Source of the DNA: JABWAN01 sp041918175
Lineage (GTDB): Bacteria; Zhuqueibacterota; Zhuqueibacteria; Zhuqueibacterales; Zhuqueibacteraceae
Length of the DNA: 64,000 nucleotides
Direction of reading: 5' to 3'
Assembly (NCBI GenBank): GCA_041918175.1
Contig: JAYRWE010000074.1
Coordinates: 12,387-76,386 of the forward strand
Part shown: positions 26,801 through 34,648 of the stretch, piece after piece
Layout of the letters: each line of letters begins with the position of its first letter
How positions within the stretch are numbered: position 1 is the first letter of the stretch
Program-made: the position numbers and the translations under genes
Notes under the pieces: generated by a model
Database searches by the model: none
Told to the model about the DNA's origin: nothing
What the model saw: the letters and a program-made list of their open reading frames with translations, nothing else

Positions 26801-27895
26801 GAAAAATTTCATCTCTATGGCGATCCGAGTTTGCGCCTCGGCATGCCGCGTTATTCCGCGCAAATCACTTCTTCAGATACGATCAAAGCCTTGACGCTCA
26901 CGAAGGTCAAAGGCACGATTACGCGCAACGGTGTGCCCGCACCTCATATCAATGGCAAAGTGCGCGTCGAAGCGTTCGACACGAAACAGGATGTCGTCTA
27001 TCGCGGAAACAACGTGAACGTGAATTACACACTTCCCGGCAATTCACTCTTTCGCGGCGAAGCGCCGGTGGTGAATGGGCAATTCGAAGTGCAATTCATT
27101 GCGCCGAAAGATCTCACCTATGGCGGTCGCGAAGGCCGCTTCTCCACTTATTTTTGGAATGATACCACAGACGGGAATGGCTATCGCGAACGCATTTCCA
27201 TTAGCGGCTCGGCCACGAGCTTTGTCGATAAAGAAGGCCCGAAGATTGAAATCGGTTTTGCGAACGTGGAAGATTTTGTGACCGGCGGCTATGTCGGCGC
27301 AAAGCCCGTGCTGCATGTCGCGATGTTCGATAGTCTCTCCGGCATCAATCTCGCCGGCGAGATTGGCCACAAAATTACGCTCACGCTGGACGGCGACTCC
27401 GGCAACAAAATCGACGTGACGGAGTTCTTTGCATACAAATCCGGAAGCTACACGCGCGGCGAATTGTTTTATACGCTCGAAGAGCTTGCAGAAGGATTGC
27501 ATACCGTGGAAGTGAAAGCGTGGGACAATTTCAACAACTCCGGTGCGGCCTCCGCGGAGTTTGTAATTGTTAGTGGCGACGATCTGCGCCTCAGCGCGGT
27601 GATGAACTATCCCAATCCACTGCGCAACGAAACCACCTTCACCTTTGCCGTGAATCAGCCTTCCGCAACAGTGACGATCAAGATATACACTTTAGCGGGC
27701 CGCCTTATTCGCACGCTCGAAGGCGGCGAAGCGAGCGCCGGTTTCAACATGGTGAAATGGGACGGCTACGATGCCGACGGCGACCGCCTGGCCAATGGCG
27801 TTTATCTTTACAAAGTCATCGTGCGGCGCACGCCGAACGAAGGCAACGGCGAAGCGCAAGCAGAGGAGATTGGGAAGTTGGTGGTGCAGAGGTGA
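23849..27895 (+). CDS. PorU-like type IX secretion peptidase (gingipain family C25)
   Basis: A 1348-residue exported cysteine peptidase. Signal peptide to about residue 26 (LLLAADAASQ). An N-terminal prodomain-like region follows, then the C25 catalytic domain near residues 610-1010. The dyad is visible: His871 in NYTGHGN and Cys906 in AATCTFG. The C-terminus (residues about 1250-1348) is a FlgD/sorting-like Ig domain ('VMNYPNPLRNETTFTFAV', 'VTIKIYTLAGRLIRTLEGG', 'GVYLYKVIV'). In Bacteroidetes PorU of this length and layout is the surface sortase-like enzyme that removes sorting domains from T9SS cargo. The cargo proteins in this window (2739-4919, 38457-40277) make that role plausible, but other C25 peptidases are themselves cargo. 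Confidence 0.88.
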   Translation: MKKLCNLSIVLICSLPLLLAADAASQSALHLQQATTQQTSARFALVDFKFDTLRVAGLGQTLRVSPRFKSGLSLEQAGAPNLPRQVFILGVPRNAIVTAIAQPLRVEEFRDIDLAPVATYKDSSITYPRDEKIYSQDRFYPQELAVVDAPSQFRDQTIVRVEISPLQYNPVTRILRVIHEMQIVVNHAGAAVNERLLAQTSLVEESLYRDLLLNYEQAKPLRTPREVTLNKTASPLAEGPLYKFAVSKEGIYRITGQTLEGKGISLGNINPANIKLYNNGGRELPRLVSAPRPADILESAIYVADGGDGKFDRNDFILFYGRGVNGFAYDSTTGNSAHYINHFGFDNFYFLTVNPANATTPGKRMAVRATLPVANATTATSTFREKLFVEEDLNVWLESDQTWFGYLFSNSPGSNKRTYTVTMTDPVVESIASFKFQVYAPTESGIFGTAHTVRLNFNDQPKGEFAIFGNDFDTQSYEDNFAGALKNGDNKIVVEYEGASALVSMFMDFFELRYERTLKLANNILLFDGLKGTGPAAYTLADAAAQNLWLFDVSDFSNVAQLSSQNWQSTGAQTIFAEATHPTVPKRYLAATSATFTDIEASKIELDAPSNLRATTNEADMVIITHSDFLAQAQRIKSLRENWRPAGATQTMKVEVVNIQDVFDEFSSGMYDPVAIRDFLKYAYENWTRRPSFALLFGDGDYDPKNIIVKTDKNWIPSYHTDDLHSVEVHDSRVTDSWFTYLVGGDNDIRMDMAIGRIPARSLTDAEAYVDKLVKYETAPTFGTWRNTVIMVADDELGPGGTSSGETIHTADTERLAENFTPRYFDVKKLYLMEYAAVQSASVSGVKKPTANEALLRLLNNGSAIVNYTGHGNPTVWSHERVLELSEDFDRIQNGDRQAVWIAATCTFGKFDDPDRQSFAEQLVLVPKRGAIAALATVRDVYSTSNAALNQAYYQNLFLSDQSSQYLGTAMVNARARTNSRDNDEKFHLYGDPSLRLGMPRYSAQITSSDTIKALTLTKVKGTITRNGVPAPHINGKVRVEAFDTKQDVVYRGNNVNVNYTLPGNSLFRGEAPVVNGQFEVQFIAPKDLTYGGREGRFSTYFWNDTTDGNGYRERISISGSATSFVDKEGPKIEIGFANVEDFVTGGYVGAKPVLHVAMFDSLSGINLAGEIGHKITLTLDGDSGNKIDVTEFFAYKSGSYTRGELFYTLEELAEGLHTVEVKAWDNFNNSGAASAEFVIVSGDDLRLSAVMNYPNPLRNETTFTFAVNQPSATVTIKIYTLAGRLIRTLEGGEASAGFNMVKWDGYDADGDRLANGVYLYKVIVRRTPNEGNGEAQAEEIGKLVVQR

Positions 27896-27944
27896 GTGCA
27901 GGTCGAAAATGAATTCAAGCCATTGCCTGGTTTGGAGTAGTCCT

Positions 27945-28229
27945 ATGAATTCTCCAAAAATAAAATCGGTAAAGCCGCTTAAAGAGAAGCAGTTGCTGGT
28001 TACATTTGTCAACGGAATCGAAAAAGTCTATGATTGCCACAAGATACTGCAGCACGAACGGTTTCACTTGTTGCGCCAAGAAGCCTTCTTCAAGGCAGTC
28101 CAAGTTGACCCCGGCGGTTATGGCATATCATGGAACGATGAAATGGATTTAAGCGAATATGAGTTGTGGCAGAATGGCGTTGAGGTTGATCAGAAAAAAA
28201 CGCGCTACCCGCATCATCTAGCGGCGTAA
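27945..28229 (+). CDS. DUF2442 domain-containing protein
   Basis: 94 residues. The ATG at 27945 has GGAG ten bases upstream; an in-frame ATG at 27909 is an alternative. The pattern 'IKSVKPLKEKQLLVTFVNGI', then 'FFKAVQVDPGGYGISW' and 'LSEYELWQNG', is that of DUF2442, small proteins often found beside DUF4160 partners in toxin-antitoxin-like pairs. No DUF4160 gene is seen here, so it is an orphan. Confidence 0.75.
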   Translation: MNSPKIKSVKPLKEKQLLVTFVNGIEKVYDCHKILQHERFHLLRQEAFFKAVQVDPGGYGISWNDEMDLSEYELWQNGVEVDQKKTRYPHHLAA

Positions 28230-28301
28230 CCTCGTTTCATCGTTTGAGCTGAAATTAACCGTATCACATAAAACCCAACAAACTTGCTGTTGGAGATCAT
28301 C

Positions 28302-28850
28302 ATGAAAAATTCCTCCTGGTTGAATAGGCTGCGCCCTCGCTCCGTGCTTGGCGTCGTGTTGGCCGGCCTTTTCGTGGGCGCCGTGGCTTTCACTTCCTTT
28401 GCAACGTCCGGAGAACAGGGCAAGTCTTCAGGTATTGAATGGCAGGAGTTCAGCAAAGCATTGGAGCTTGCCAAAAAAGAAAAGAAGATGGTGGTGGTGG
28501 ATTTTTACGCGGACTGGTGTGGCTGGTGCAAGCGCATGGACAAAGACACCTATGGCAACGTCGAAGTGATCAAATATGCCAAAGCCAAGCTCATCATGAC
28601 CAAAGTTGATACTGAATCGAAAGCGACGACGCGTTTCAAAGATCAAGAGTTGACCTATCAACAACTCGCCGCGGGCATGGGCGTGCGCGGTTTGCCGACC
28701 ACGGCCTTTTTCGATAGCAACGGCGATCCGATCACTTCGATCTCCAGCTATTTGACGCCCGAGCAGTTTTTGCCGATTTTGGAATTTCTCTCCGATGGTC
28801 ATTACAAAACCATGAAGTTTGAAGACTTCATGAAACAAAGAAAAAGTTGA
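28302..28850 (+). CDS. Exported thioredoxin-family protein
   Basis: 182 residues; start at the ATG at 28302 with GGAG nine bases upstream. One N-terminal membrane helix or signal (VLGVVLAGLFVGAVAF), then a thioredoxin fold with active site Cys73-Gly-Trp-Cys76 (DFYADWCGWCKRM) and the cis-Pro loop GVRGLPTTAFF. The fold resembles the thioredoxin_7/DsbD-gamma group, which handles thiol-disulfide exchange in the periplasm. It is followed after 3 bp by a glutaredoxin-like gene and then Prc, which suggests a protein-folding and quality-control operon. Confidence 0.88.
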   Translation: MKNSSWLNRLRPRSVLGVVLAGLFVGAVAFTSFATSGEQGKSSGIEWQEFSKALELAKKEKKMVVVDFYADWCGWCKRMDKDTYGNVEVIKYAKAKLIMTKVDTESKATTRFKDQELTYQQLAAGMGVRGLPTTAFFDSNGDPITSISSYLTPEQFLPILEFLSDGHYKTMKFEDFMKQRKS

Positions 28851-28853
28851 GTA

Positions 28854-29189
28854 ATGTTCCGTCGGCTCAGGGATTTCTTTCGGCCTGCGAAATTTGGCGA
28901 CGGAGTTTTGGTTGAAATCTATGGCAAGCCCGATTGCCATCTTTGCGAAGTCGCCAAAGAGCAATTGGAGAATCTGCGGCAATCCTGGGGCTTCGTATTG
29001 CGTGAAGTGAATATCGCGCAAGATGAAAAACTGCTGCGCGAATTTGGCGAGCGCATTCCGCTGATTTGGGTCGAAGGAAAATTGGCGTGCAAGTTTCGAG
29101 TTGAAGCAGAGCCGTTGCGGCAAAAAATAACGCACGCCGCGCTGGCCAAACGGCAAAGCAGGGAGAGCACAGTTTCAAACGTAGTATGA
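28854..29189 (+). CDS. Glutaredoxin-like protein
   Basis: 111 residues with a CHLC redox motif (Cys28, Cys31) in 'IYGKPDCHLCEVAKEQLENL' and the cis-Pro 'RIPLIWVEG'. This is the compact glutaredoxin/DUF836 type found in many bacteria. No signal peptide, so it is cytoplasmic. Its stop overlaps the ATG of the protease gene (ATGA at 29186-29189). Confidence 0.85.
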   Translation: MFRRLRDFFRPAKFGDGVLVEIYGKPDCHLCEVAKEQLENLRQSWGFVLREVNIAQDEKLLREFGERIPLIWVEGKLACKFRVEAEPLRQKITHAALAKRQSRESTVSNVV

Positions 29190-31321
29190 CAAAACCACTT
29201 TTTATGAGTCACACCTCGGACAAAAGGCGAATCAACACTATGAGGACAACCCTTCGAAATTTTCAAACGCGAATCGTTTTGGCGTTCATACTTTGCTTGG
29301 GAACGTTGGTGCAAGCGGGAACGCCGAGGCCGACGGATCTCATTCCCAATAAGCAACACCCGATGGTGAGCAAGCTTGTGGCTGGATTGTTCTCACATTA
29401 TCATTATGGCCGCAAAGAGATCGACGATTCCCTGTCCCTTGCGCTCTTCAATTTTTATCTGGATTCGCTCGACCCCTATCGGAGCATTTTTCTCGCTTCG
29501 GATATCGCCGCGCTGGAAAAGTATCGCTACACCTTTGATGACAATCTGAACAGCGGCGAGTTGGCGCCGGCGTTTGAGGTTTACAATACTTTTCTCCGCC
29601 GCTTTGATGAACGTATCGTCGGCGTGAACAAAGTGTTGGCGCAGGGTTTTGATTTTGCTCTCAATGAGTATTTCGAATATGAGCGTGAAAATGCGCCTTG
29701 GGCCAAGACGGCGTATGAGTTGGATGAGTTCTGGCGTAAACGCTTGAAGAACGAAGCACTGAATTTAAAACTAACGGGAAAAACGCCGGAAGAGATCACC
29801 ACGCTCTTGTCGAAGCGCTACACCAACTATCACAAGCGCGTGAAGCAGAACACCGCGGAAGACGTGGTGCAAGTTTATTTGAACGCGTTCGCGGAAGTCT
29901 ATGATCCGCATTCGAATTATCTTTCGCCGCATGCTTCGCAGAATTTCAATATCGACATGAGTCTCTCGCTCGAAGGTATCGGCGCGCAATTGGAAACCGA
30001 CGGCGATTACACGCAAGTCGCGCGCATCATTGCCGGCGGGCCTGCGGACATCAGCAAGCAGCTCTGGCCGAACGATAAAATTGTCGCCGTGGGCCAAGGC
30101 GACAGCGGCGAAATGGTGGATGTGATCGGCTGGCGCATCGACGATGTGGTGCAACTCATTCGCGGCACACGCGGCACAAAGGTGCGCTTGGACATCATCC
30201 CGGCCAATGCGAGCATTAGCTCCGCGCCCAAACGCCTGACGCTCGTGCGTGAAAAAGTCATTCTGCATGAAAGTGAAGCGAAGAGCGATACCATCGAGCT
30301 GGTGCAGGACGGACAGAAGTACAAAATCGGCGTGATCATGTTGCCCTCGTTTTATTCCAATCTGGCGGCGCAACAACGCGGCGAGAAGGATTATAAAAGC
30401 ACCACGCGCGACGTGCGGCGCTTGTTGCAAGAATTGAAGAGTGCGAACGTTGACGGAATCGTGATGGATTTGCGCGGCAATAGCGGCGGCTCATTGCAAG
30501 AAGCGATTGAGTTGACCGGCTTGTTCTTCGATGAAGGCCCGGTGGTGCAGGTGCGCAACAGCGACGGCTCGGTCAAAGTGATGCGCGACCCTGATCGCGG
30601 CGTGGAATATGACGGTCCGCTCGGCGTGTTGGTCGATCGTCGCAGCGCTTCGGCTTCCGAAATTTTTGCCGCTGCGATTCAAGATTACAGTCGCGGCGTG
30701 GTGCTCGGCAGCACAACGTTCGGCAAAGGCACGGTGCAAAACCTCATCGAGTTGGAGCGCTACATGCGCAACAGCGACGCGCGCCTCGGCGAGTTGAAAT
30801 TGACCGTGGCAAAGTTTTATCGCATTGACGGCGGCACCACGCAATATCGCGGCGTCGTGCCCGACATCAAGTTGCCTTCGATCTTTGAAGATCGCGGCTT
30901 CGGCGAGAGCACGGAGAAAAACGCGCTGCCGTGGGATCAAATTCAAGCTTCGAGTTTTTCCAACAAAGGCGCAGTGAAAAAATATTTGGCGCAGTTGCAA
31001 ACGCGCTCGCAAAAACGCACGGCATTGAATTTAGAATTTCGTTTTCTCAACGAAGACATCTTGGCGCTCAAAGCCGAGTCCGACCGCAAGAAAATTTCCT
31101 TGCAAGAAAGTGTGCGCAAGCAAGAGCGCGATAAGCAAGAAGAAGATCGTTTTGCCAAAAACAACGAGCGCCGTGTCGCGCGCGGGCTCAAGCTTCTAAA
31201 GAAAGGCGAGAAAACGCCGGAGACCGAAAAAGCGCCGGACGCCCTGCTTGATGAAACCACGCGCGTGCTCGCGGATTTTATCGCCATTTCGAACGCGACT
31301 TTGCAAGCCCGCGAACGATAA
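29186..31321 (+). CDS. prc: Tail-specific carboxy-terminal processing protease (Prc/Tsp, S41)
   Basis: 711 residues. An exported protease that degrades periplasmic proteins from their C-termini. Signal segment 'IVLAFILCLGTLVQAG' near residues 29-45; Prc N-terminal helical domain to about residue 240; PDZ near 245-330 ('LSLEGIGAQLETDGDYTQV'); S41 catalytic core with Ser489 (SASASE) and Lys514 (FGKGTVQ), 25 residues apart as in E. coli Tsp; basic coiled-coil C-terminal domain. The ATG at 29186 overlaps the previous stop; an ATG at 29240 would give a shorter, more usual signal peptide. Confidence 0.93.
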   Translation: MTKPLFMSHTSDKRRINTMRTTLRNFQTRIVLAFILCLGTLVQAGTPRPTDLIPNKQHPMVSKLVAGLFSHYHYGRKEIDDSLSLALFNFYLDSLDPYRSIFLASDIAALEKYRYTFDDNLNSGELAPAFEVYNTFLRRFDERIVGVNKVLAQGFDFALNEYFEYERENAPWAKTAYELDEFWRKRLKNEALNLKLTGKTPEEITTLLSKRYTNYHKRVKQNTAEDVVQVYLNAFAEVYDPHSNYLSPHASQNFNIDMSLSLEGIGAQLETDGDYTQVARIIAGGPADISKQLWPNDKIVAVGQGDSGEMVDVIGWRIDDVVQLIRGTRGTKVRLDIIPANASISSAPKRLTLVREKVILHESEAKSDTIELVQDGQKYKIGVIMLPSFYSNLAAQQRGEKDYKSTTRDVRRLLQELKSANVDGIVMDLRGNSGGSLQEAIELTGLFFDEGPVVQVRNSDGSVKVMRDPDRGVEYDGPLGVLVDRRSASASEIFAAAIQDYSRGVVLGSTTFGKGTVQNLIELERYMRNSDARLGELKLTVAKFYRIDGGTTQYRGVVPDIKLPSIFEDRGFGESTEKNALPWDQIQASSFSNKGAVKKYLAQLQTRSQKRTALNLEFRFLNEDILALKAESDRKKISLQESVRKQERDKQEEDRFAKNNERRVARGLKLLKKGEKTPETEKAPDALLDETTRVLADFIAISNATLQARER

Positions 31322-31338
31322 CCTTGAAAAGGTAGCGC

Positions 31339-31436
31339 GGTTGGTTATTGGATTGAAGGAGTCCAGGATTGATGGAGTCCTGGGCTCCTTCAATCCACAA
31401 ATCCATCAATCCAATATTCCACGATTCCATCACACC
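31339..31436. repeat. Inverted repeat of AATCCA/TGGATT units
   Basis: TTGGATTGAAGGAG...TGATGGAGT at the left is answered by CTCCTTCAATCCACAAATCC and ATCAATCCAATATTCC at the right. Related to 6511-6657. It lies between prc and the peptidase-propeller-barrel gene and could form a hairpin in their mRNA. Confidence 0.6.
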
Positions 31437-31472
31437 CAACGTTTCCTCTCACCTCCTCACCTGAGGCTCGCT

Positions 31473-34400
31473 ATGCGAAATCGAATCGCTAGTTGTATCC
31501 TGCTGCTCCTCGCCCCAACTTTGGTTTTGGCGCAAAGCTTCGGCAAAAACAAAGTCCAATACCAATCCAAGGAGTGGCGGTATATTCAAACCCAACACTT
31601 TGATATTTACTTTTATCAAGGCGGAGAGGCCGCGGCCAATTTCACGGCCGCGGTGGCAGAGTCGTCTCTCACTTCGCTCAATCGCACGTTCAAGTTCGAA
31701 CTCATCGCGCGCATTCCGTTTTTGCTTTACAACTCGCACAATGACTTCGAAGAGACCAACGTGTCTCCGGACATTCAAGAAGAATCCGTGGGCGGCTTCA
31801 CGGAATTTTTCAAAAGCCGCATCGTCGTGCCCTACGAAGGTTCGAACGAGCAATTTCGCCATGTGCTCCATCATGAGTTGACGCATGCCTTCATGCTGCA
31901 ATTTTTTTACGGCGCCGGGCCGGGTGCGATTTTGCGCGGCATCACGACGTTTCAAACGCCCGGCTGGCTCACCGAAGGCTTGGCCGAATATGAATCGATG
32001 CACTGGGATGCAGATGCCGACAATCTCATACGCGACGCGGTGATCAACAATTATATCCCACCCATTGACCAACTCTACGGCTTCTTTGCCTACAAAGGCG
32101 GGCAGAATCTGCTTTATTGGATGGAACGCAGATATGGCCGCGCGAAGGTTACGGAGTTCTTGCAGGAGTTGCGCTCCAGTCGCAATCTCGGTGCAACGTT
32201 CCAACGCGCGCTCGGCGAAAACTCAGAAAAGATCTCCGAGCAATGGCATGATTGGCTCAAGAAATGGTATTGGCCGGAAATTTCGCGCCGCGATGCGCCC
32301 ACGGCCTTTGCGACGGCGTTCACGGATCATCGCAAAACCTCCAACTTCATCAACAATAGCCCGGCGCTTTCGCCCGACGGCTCGCGACTCGCATATCTTT
32401 CGGATCGCTCCGGCTTGTTTGACATTTATCTCATGAACGCGGTAGATGGTCGTAGCCTTGGCCGACTCGTCAGCGGGCAAAAGCAATCCGGCTTGGAAGA
32501 ATTGAAATGGCTCCGTCCCGGCATCAGTTGGGCGCCGGACAACAATCGTCTCGTGTTTGCTGCAAAAAGTGGTTGGCAGGACGTGTTGCATATTGTTGAG
32601 GTGAAGCGCCGCAAAATTGTCCGCACCTATCGCCCCGGCTTCGAAGGCATTTGGAATCCCGCTTGGTCGCCCGACGGCAAAAGCATTGTCTTCAGCGGCA
32701 TGAAAAAAACGCAGACGGATTTGTACGTGCTCGATGTCGAGAGCGGCAACCTCACGCAACTTACGAATGATGCGTATTCGGATTTCGAACCGGCTTGGGC
32801 GCCCGACGGCGCGACGCTGGCTTTTGCTTCTGATCGCCAAGCGCAAGACACGCCAACGGAAACTCCGATTTGGCTCCGTGATTATCGCAACACCAGCATC
32901 TTTTTGATGAAACTCTCCGATCGCAGCATGCAGCAATTGACCGCAACACAAGACAACGCCAACACGCCGGAGTTTTATCATAGTCCGGACACGCTGCTTT
33001 TTCTTTCGGAGAAGAACGGTATTTCGAACATCTATCTGCATATCATCTCCTCCGGCGAAGAAATGCCGTTGACCAACTTGCTCGTGGGTGCGGTGCAACT
33101 TTCCATTTCCGAGGGCGGACAACGCCTCGCGTTCACTTCGTTCTATCGCGGCGGTTATGACGTTTATCTATGGCGCTCGCCGCTGTCGAATATCGGAAAG
33201 TACAAAGAGTTGGAACTGACGGACGCGAAGCAATACGAGAATCTGCCCACCGGGGAGTTTGATGCGCCTCAACTTGCGCGCATCGATGAGAGCCAAGGTG
33301 AAGGGCGACCCTATAGCGACTTCATTTTCGACCGTGACTTTTCACGCGGCACGCTGAATCTCGCTTCCGGTTCCGTGACCAACGGCATGGTGAATGGCCG
33401 CGCGATGCTGGCGCCGCAAAACAATCTCGCGGAAGACGGCAGCTACAAAGTGAAAAACTATCGTCCGCGGTTTAGCGTGGATTATGTCGGCGCGGTGAGC
33501 GGCTATGATCCCTTCTTCGGCTTGCAAGGCTTGGGACAAATCTACCTTTCCGATCTCACCGGCAACCATCAAATCGGCATCGGCGCGTATCTCAATCGCT
33601 CGCTGGCCAACAGCGACTTTTCGTTGAGCTATGCGTTTCAAGGTTGGCGCCCAACGTTTTTTCTCGCGGGCGGACAACAAGTCAATTTCTTCCTTTCGGA
33701 CTTTGCCGATAGCATTGTGCGGCTGCGTTATTTGAATGCCGTGGCGGGCGTGCAATATCCGCTCTCCCGTTTCGCGCGTTTCGAAGGCTTGGCGATTTAT
33801 CTGAAGACCACGCAGGATAATCTCACGTATGATTTTCCGAGCATCAGCAGCTCCGCGGCGATTTTATCTGTCGGACTCGTGCGCGACAATACGCGTTGGG
33901 GCTATTACGGCCCGGTTGATGCCAAACGCAGCGAAATAAAATTTGCATTCAGTCCCGGATTCGGCAGTATCCCACGCGAATTTCAAACGGCAACACTGGA
34001 TTGGCGCACTTACAAATCGCTCTCGCGCGAATGGGACGTCGCGTTTCGTCTTGCCGGCGGCGCGAGTTTCGGAAAGCAGCCGCAAAGTTTCATTCTCGGC
34101 GGCATTCCCAACTGGATCAATCGCGAGTTCGCGCAGAACTTGAGCTTGGAAGACATCAACGATCTTACTTTCAGCGAGTTCGTTTATCCCTTGCGCGGCA
34201 CCGATTATTACGAAAAAATCGGTACGCGCTACGCCTTGCTCAACGCCGAGATTCGCTTTCCCTTCATTCAGTTTCTCGTGCTCCAAGCGCCTTTGCCGCT
34301 GTTCTTTCAACAAGTGCGCGGCGCGGCGTTCGTTGATCTCGGCAGCGCGTGGAACGATACCAAAAGCTTCCGCGCGTTTAAAAAGAACGCCAACGATGAG

Positions 34401-34550
34401 GCCGTGTTCGACGATATTTTGGCGAGCATCGGTTGGGGCATTCGGTTCTACAGTCCCATCGGGCTCTTGCGCATTGACTCCGCGTGGGAAACCGATTTGC
34501 AAAACTATTCCAGCCCGCGCTATCTTTTCTCGCTCGGCGCTGATTTCTGA
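31473..34550 (+). CDS. Gluzincin peptidase - TolB-like propeller - outer-membrane beta-barrel fusion
   Basis: 1025 residues from the ATG at 31473 (GAGG eleven bases upstream; the open frame begins earlier without support). Signal peptide ends in LVLAQ. Residues about 25-265 are a peptidase-MA-like metallopeptidase with the zinc motif HELTH (His134-His138) and downstream 'TEGLAEYE'. Residues about 290-590 hold TolB/PD40 propeller repeats ('SPDGSRLAYLSDRSGLFDIY', 'WSPDGKSIVFSG', 'WAPDGATLAFASDRQ'). The rest is a beta-barrel of the Omp85/surface-antigen type ('GAAFVDLGSAWND', 'GWGIRFYSPIGLLRIDSAWE', ending GADF). A barrel that displays or anchors its own peptidase is a plausible reading. The gene follows prc, in the protein-processing cluster. 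Confidence 0.85.
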   Translation: MRNRIASCILLLLAPTLVLAQSFGKNKVQYQSKEWRYIQTQHFDIYFYQGGEAAANFTAAVAESSLTSLNRTFKFELIARIPFLLYNSHNDFEETNVSPDIQEESVGGFTEFFKSRIVVPYEGSNEQFRHVLHHELTHAFMLQFFYGAGPGAILRGITTFQTPGWLTEGLAEYESMHWDADADNLIRDAVINNYIPPIDQLYGFFAYKGGQNLLYWMERRYGRAKVTEFLQELRSSRNLGATFQRALGENSEKISEQWHDWLKKWYWPEISRRDAPTAFATAFTDHRKTSNFINNSPALSPDGSRLAYLSDRSGLFDIYLMNAVDGRSLGRLVSGQKQSGLEELKWLRPGISWAPDNNRLVFAAKSGWQDVLHIVEVKRRKIVRTYRPGFEGIWNPAWSPDGKSIVFSGMKKTQTDLYVLDVESGNLTQLTNDAYSDFEPAWAPDGATLAFASDRQAQDTPTETPIWLRDYRNTSIFLMKLSDRSMQQLTATQDNANTPEFYHSPDTLLFLSEKNGISNIYLHIISSGEEMPLTNLLVGAVQLSISEGGQRLAFTSFYRGGYDVYLWRSPLSNIGKYKELELTDAKQYENLPTGEFDAPQLARIDESQGEGRPYSDFIFDRDFSRGTLNLASGSVTNGMVNGRAMLAPQNNLAEDGSYKVKNYRPRFSVDYVGAVSGYDPFFGLQGLGQIYLSDLTGNHQIGIGAYLNRSLANSDFSLSYAFQGWRPTFFLAGGQQVNFFLSDFADSIVRLRYLNAVAGVQYPLSRFARFEGLAIYLKTTQDNLTYDFPSISSSAAILSVGLVRDNTRWGYYGPVDAKRSEIKFAFSPGFGSIPREFQTATLDWRTYKSLSREWDVAFRLAGGASFGKQPQSFILGGIPNWINREFAQNLSLEDINDLTFSEFVYPLRGTDYYEKIGTRYALLNAEIRFPFIQFLVLQAPLPLFFQQVRGAAFVDLGSAWNDTKSFRAFKKNANDEAVFDDILASIGWGIRFYSPIGLLRIDSAWETDLQNYSSPRYLFSLGADF

Positions 34551-34648
34551 GGCTCCATTGCCGCAGTGCAAACCCGCCGAAGCTTTTATCTAAACAAAAA
34601 ATTTCGGCGCATCACCTCACAACAATCGTCGGTTAATAAAGGCTGAAT

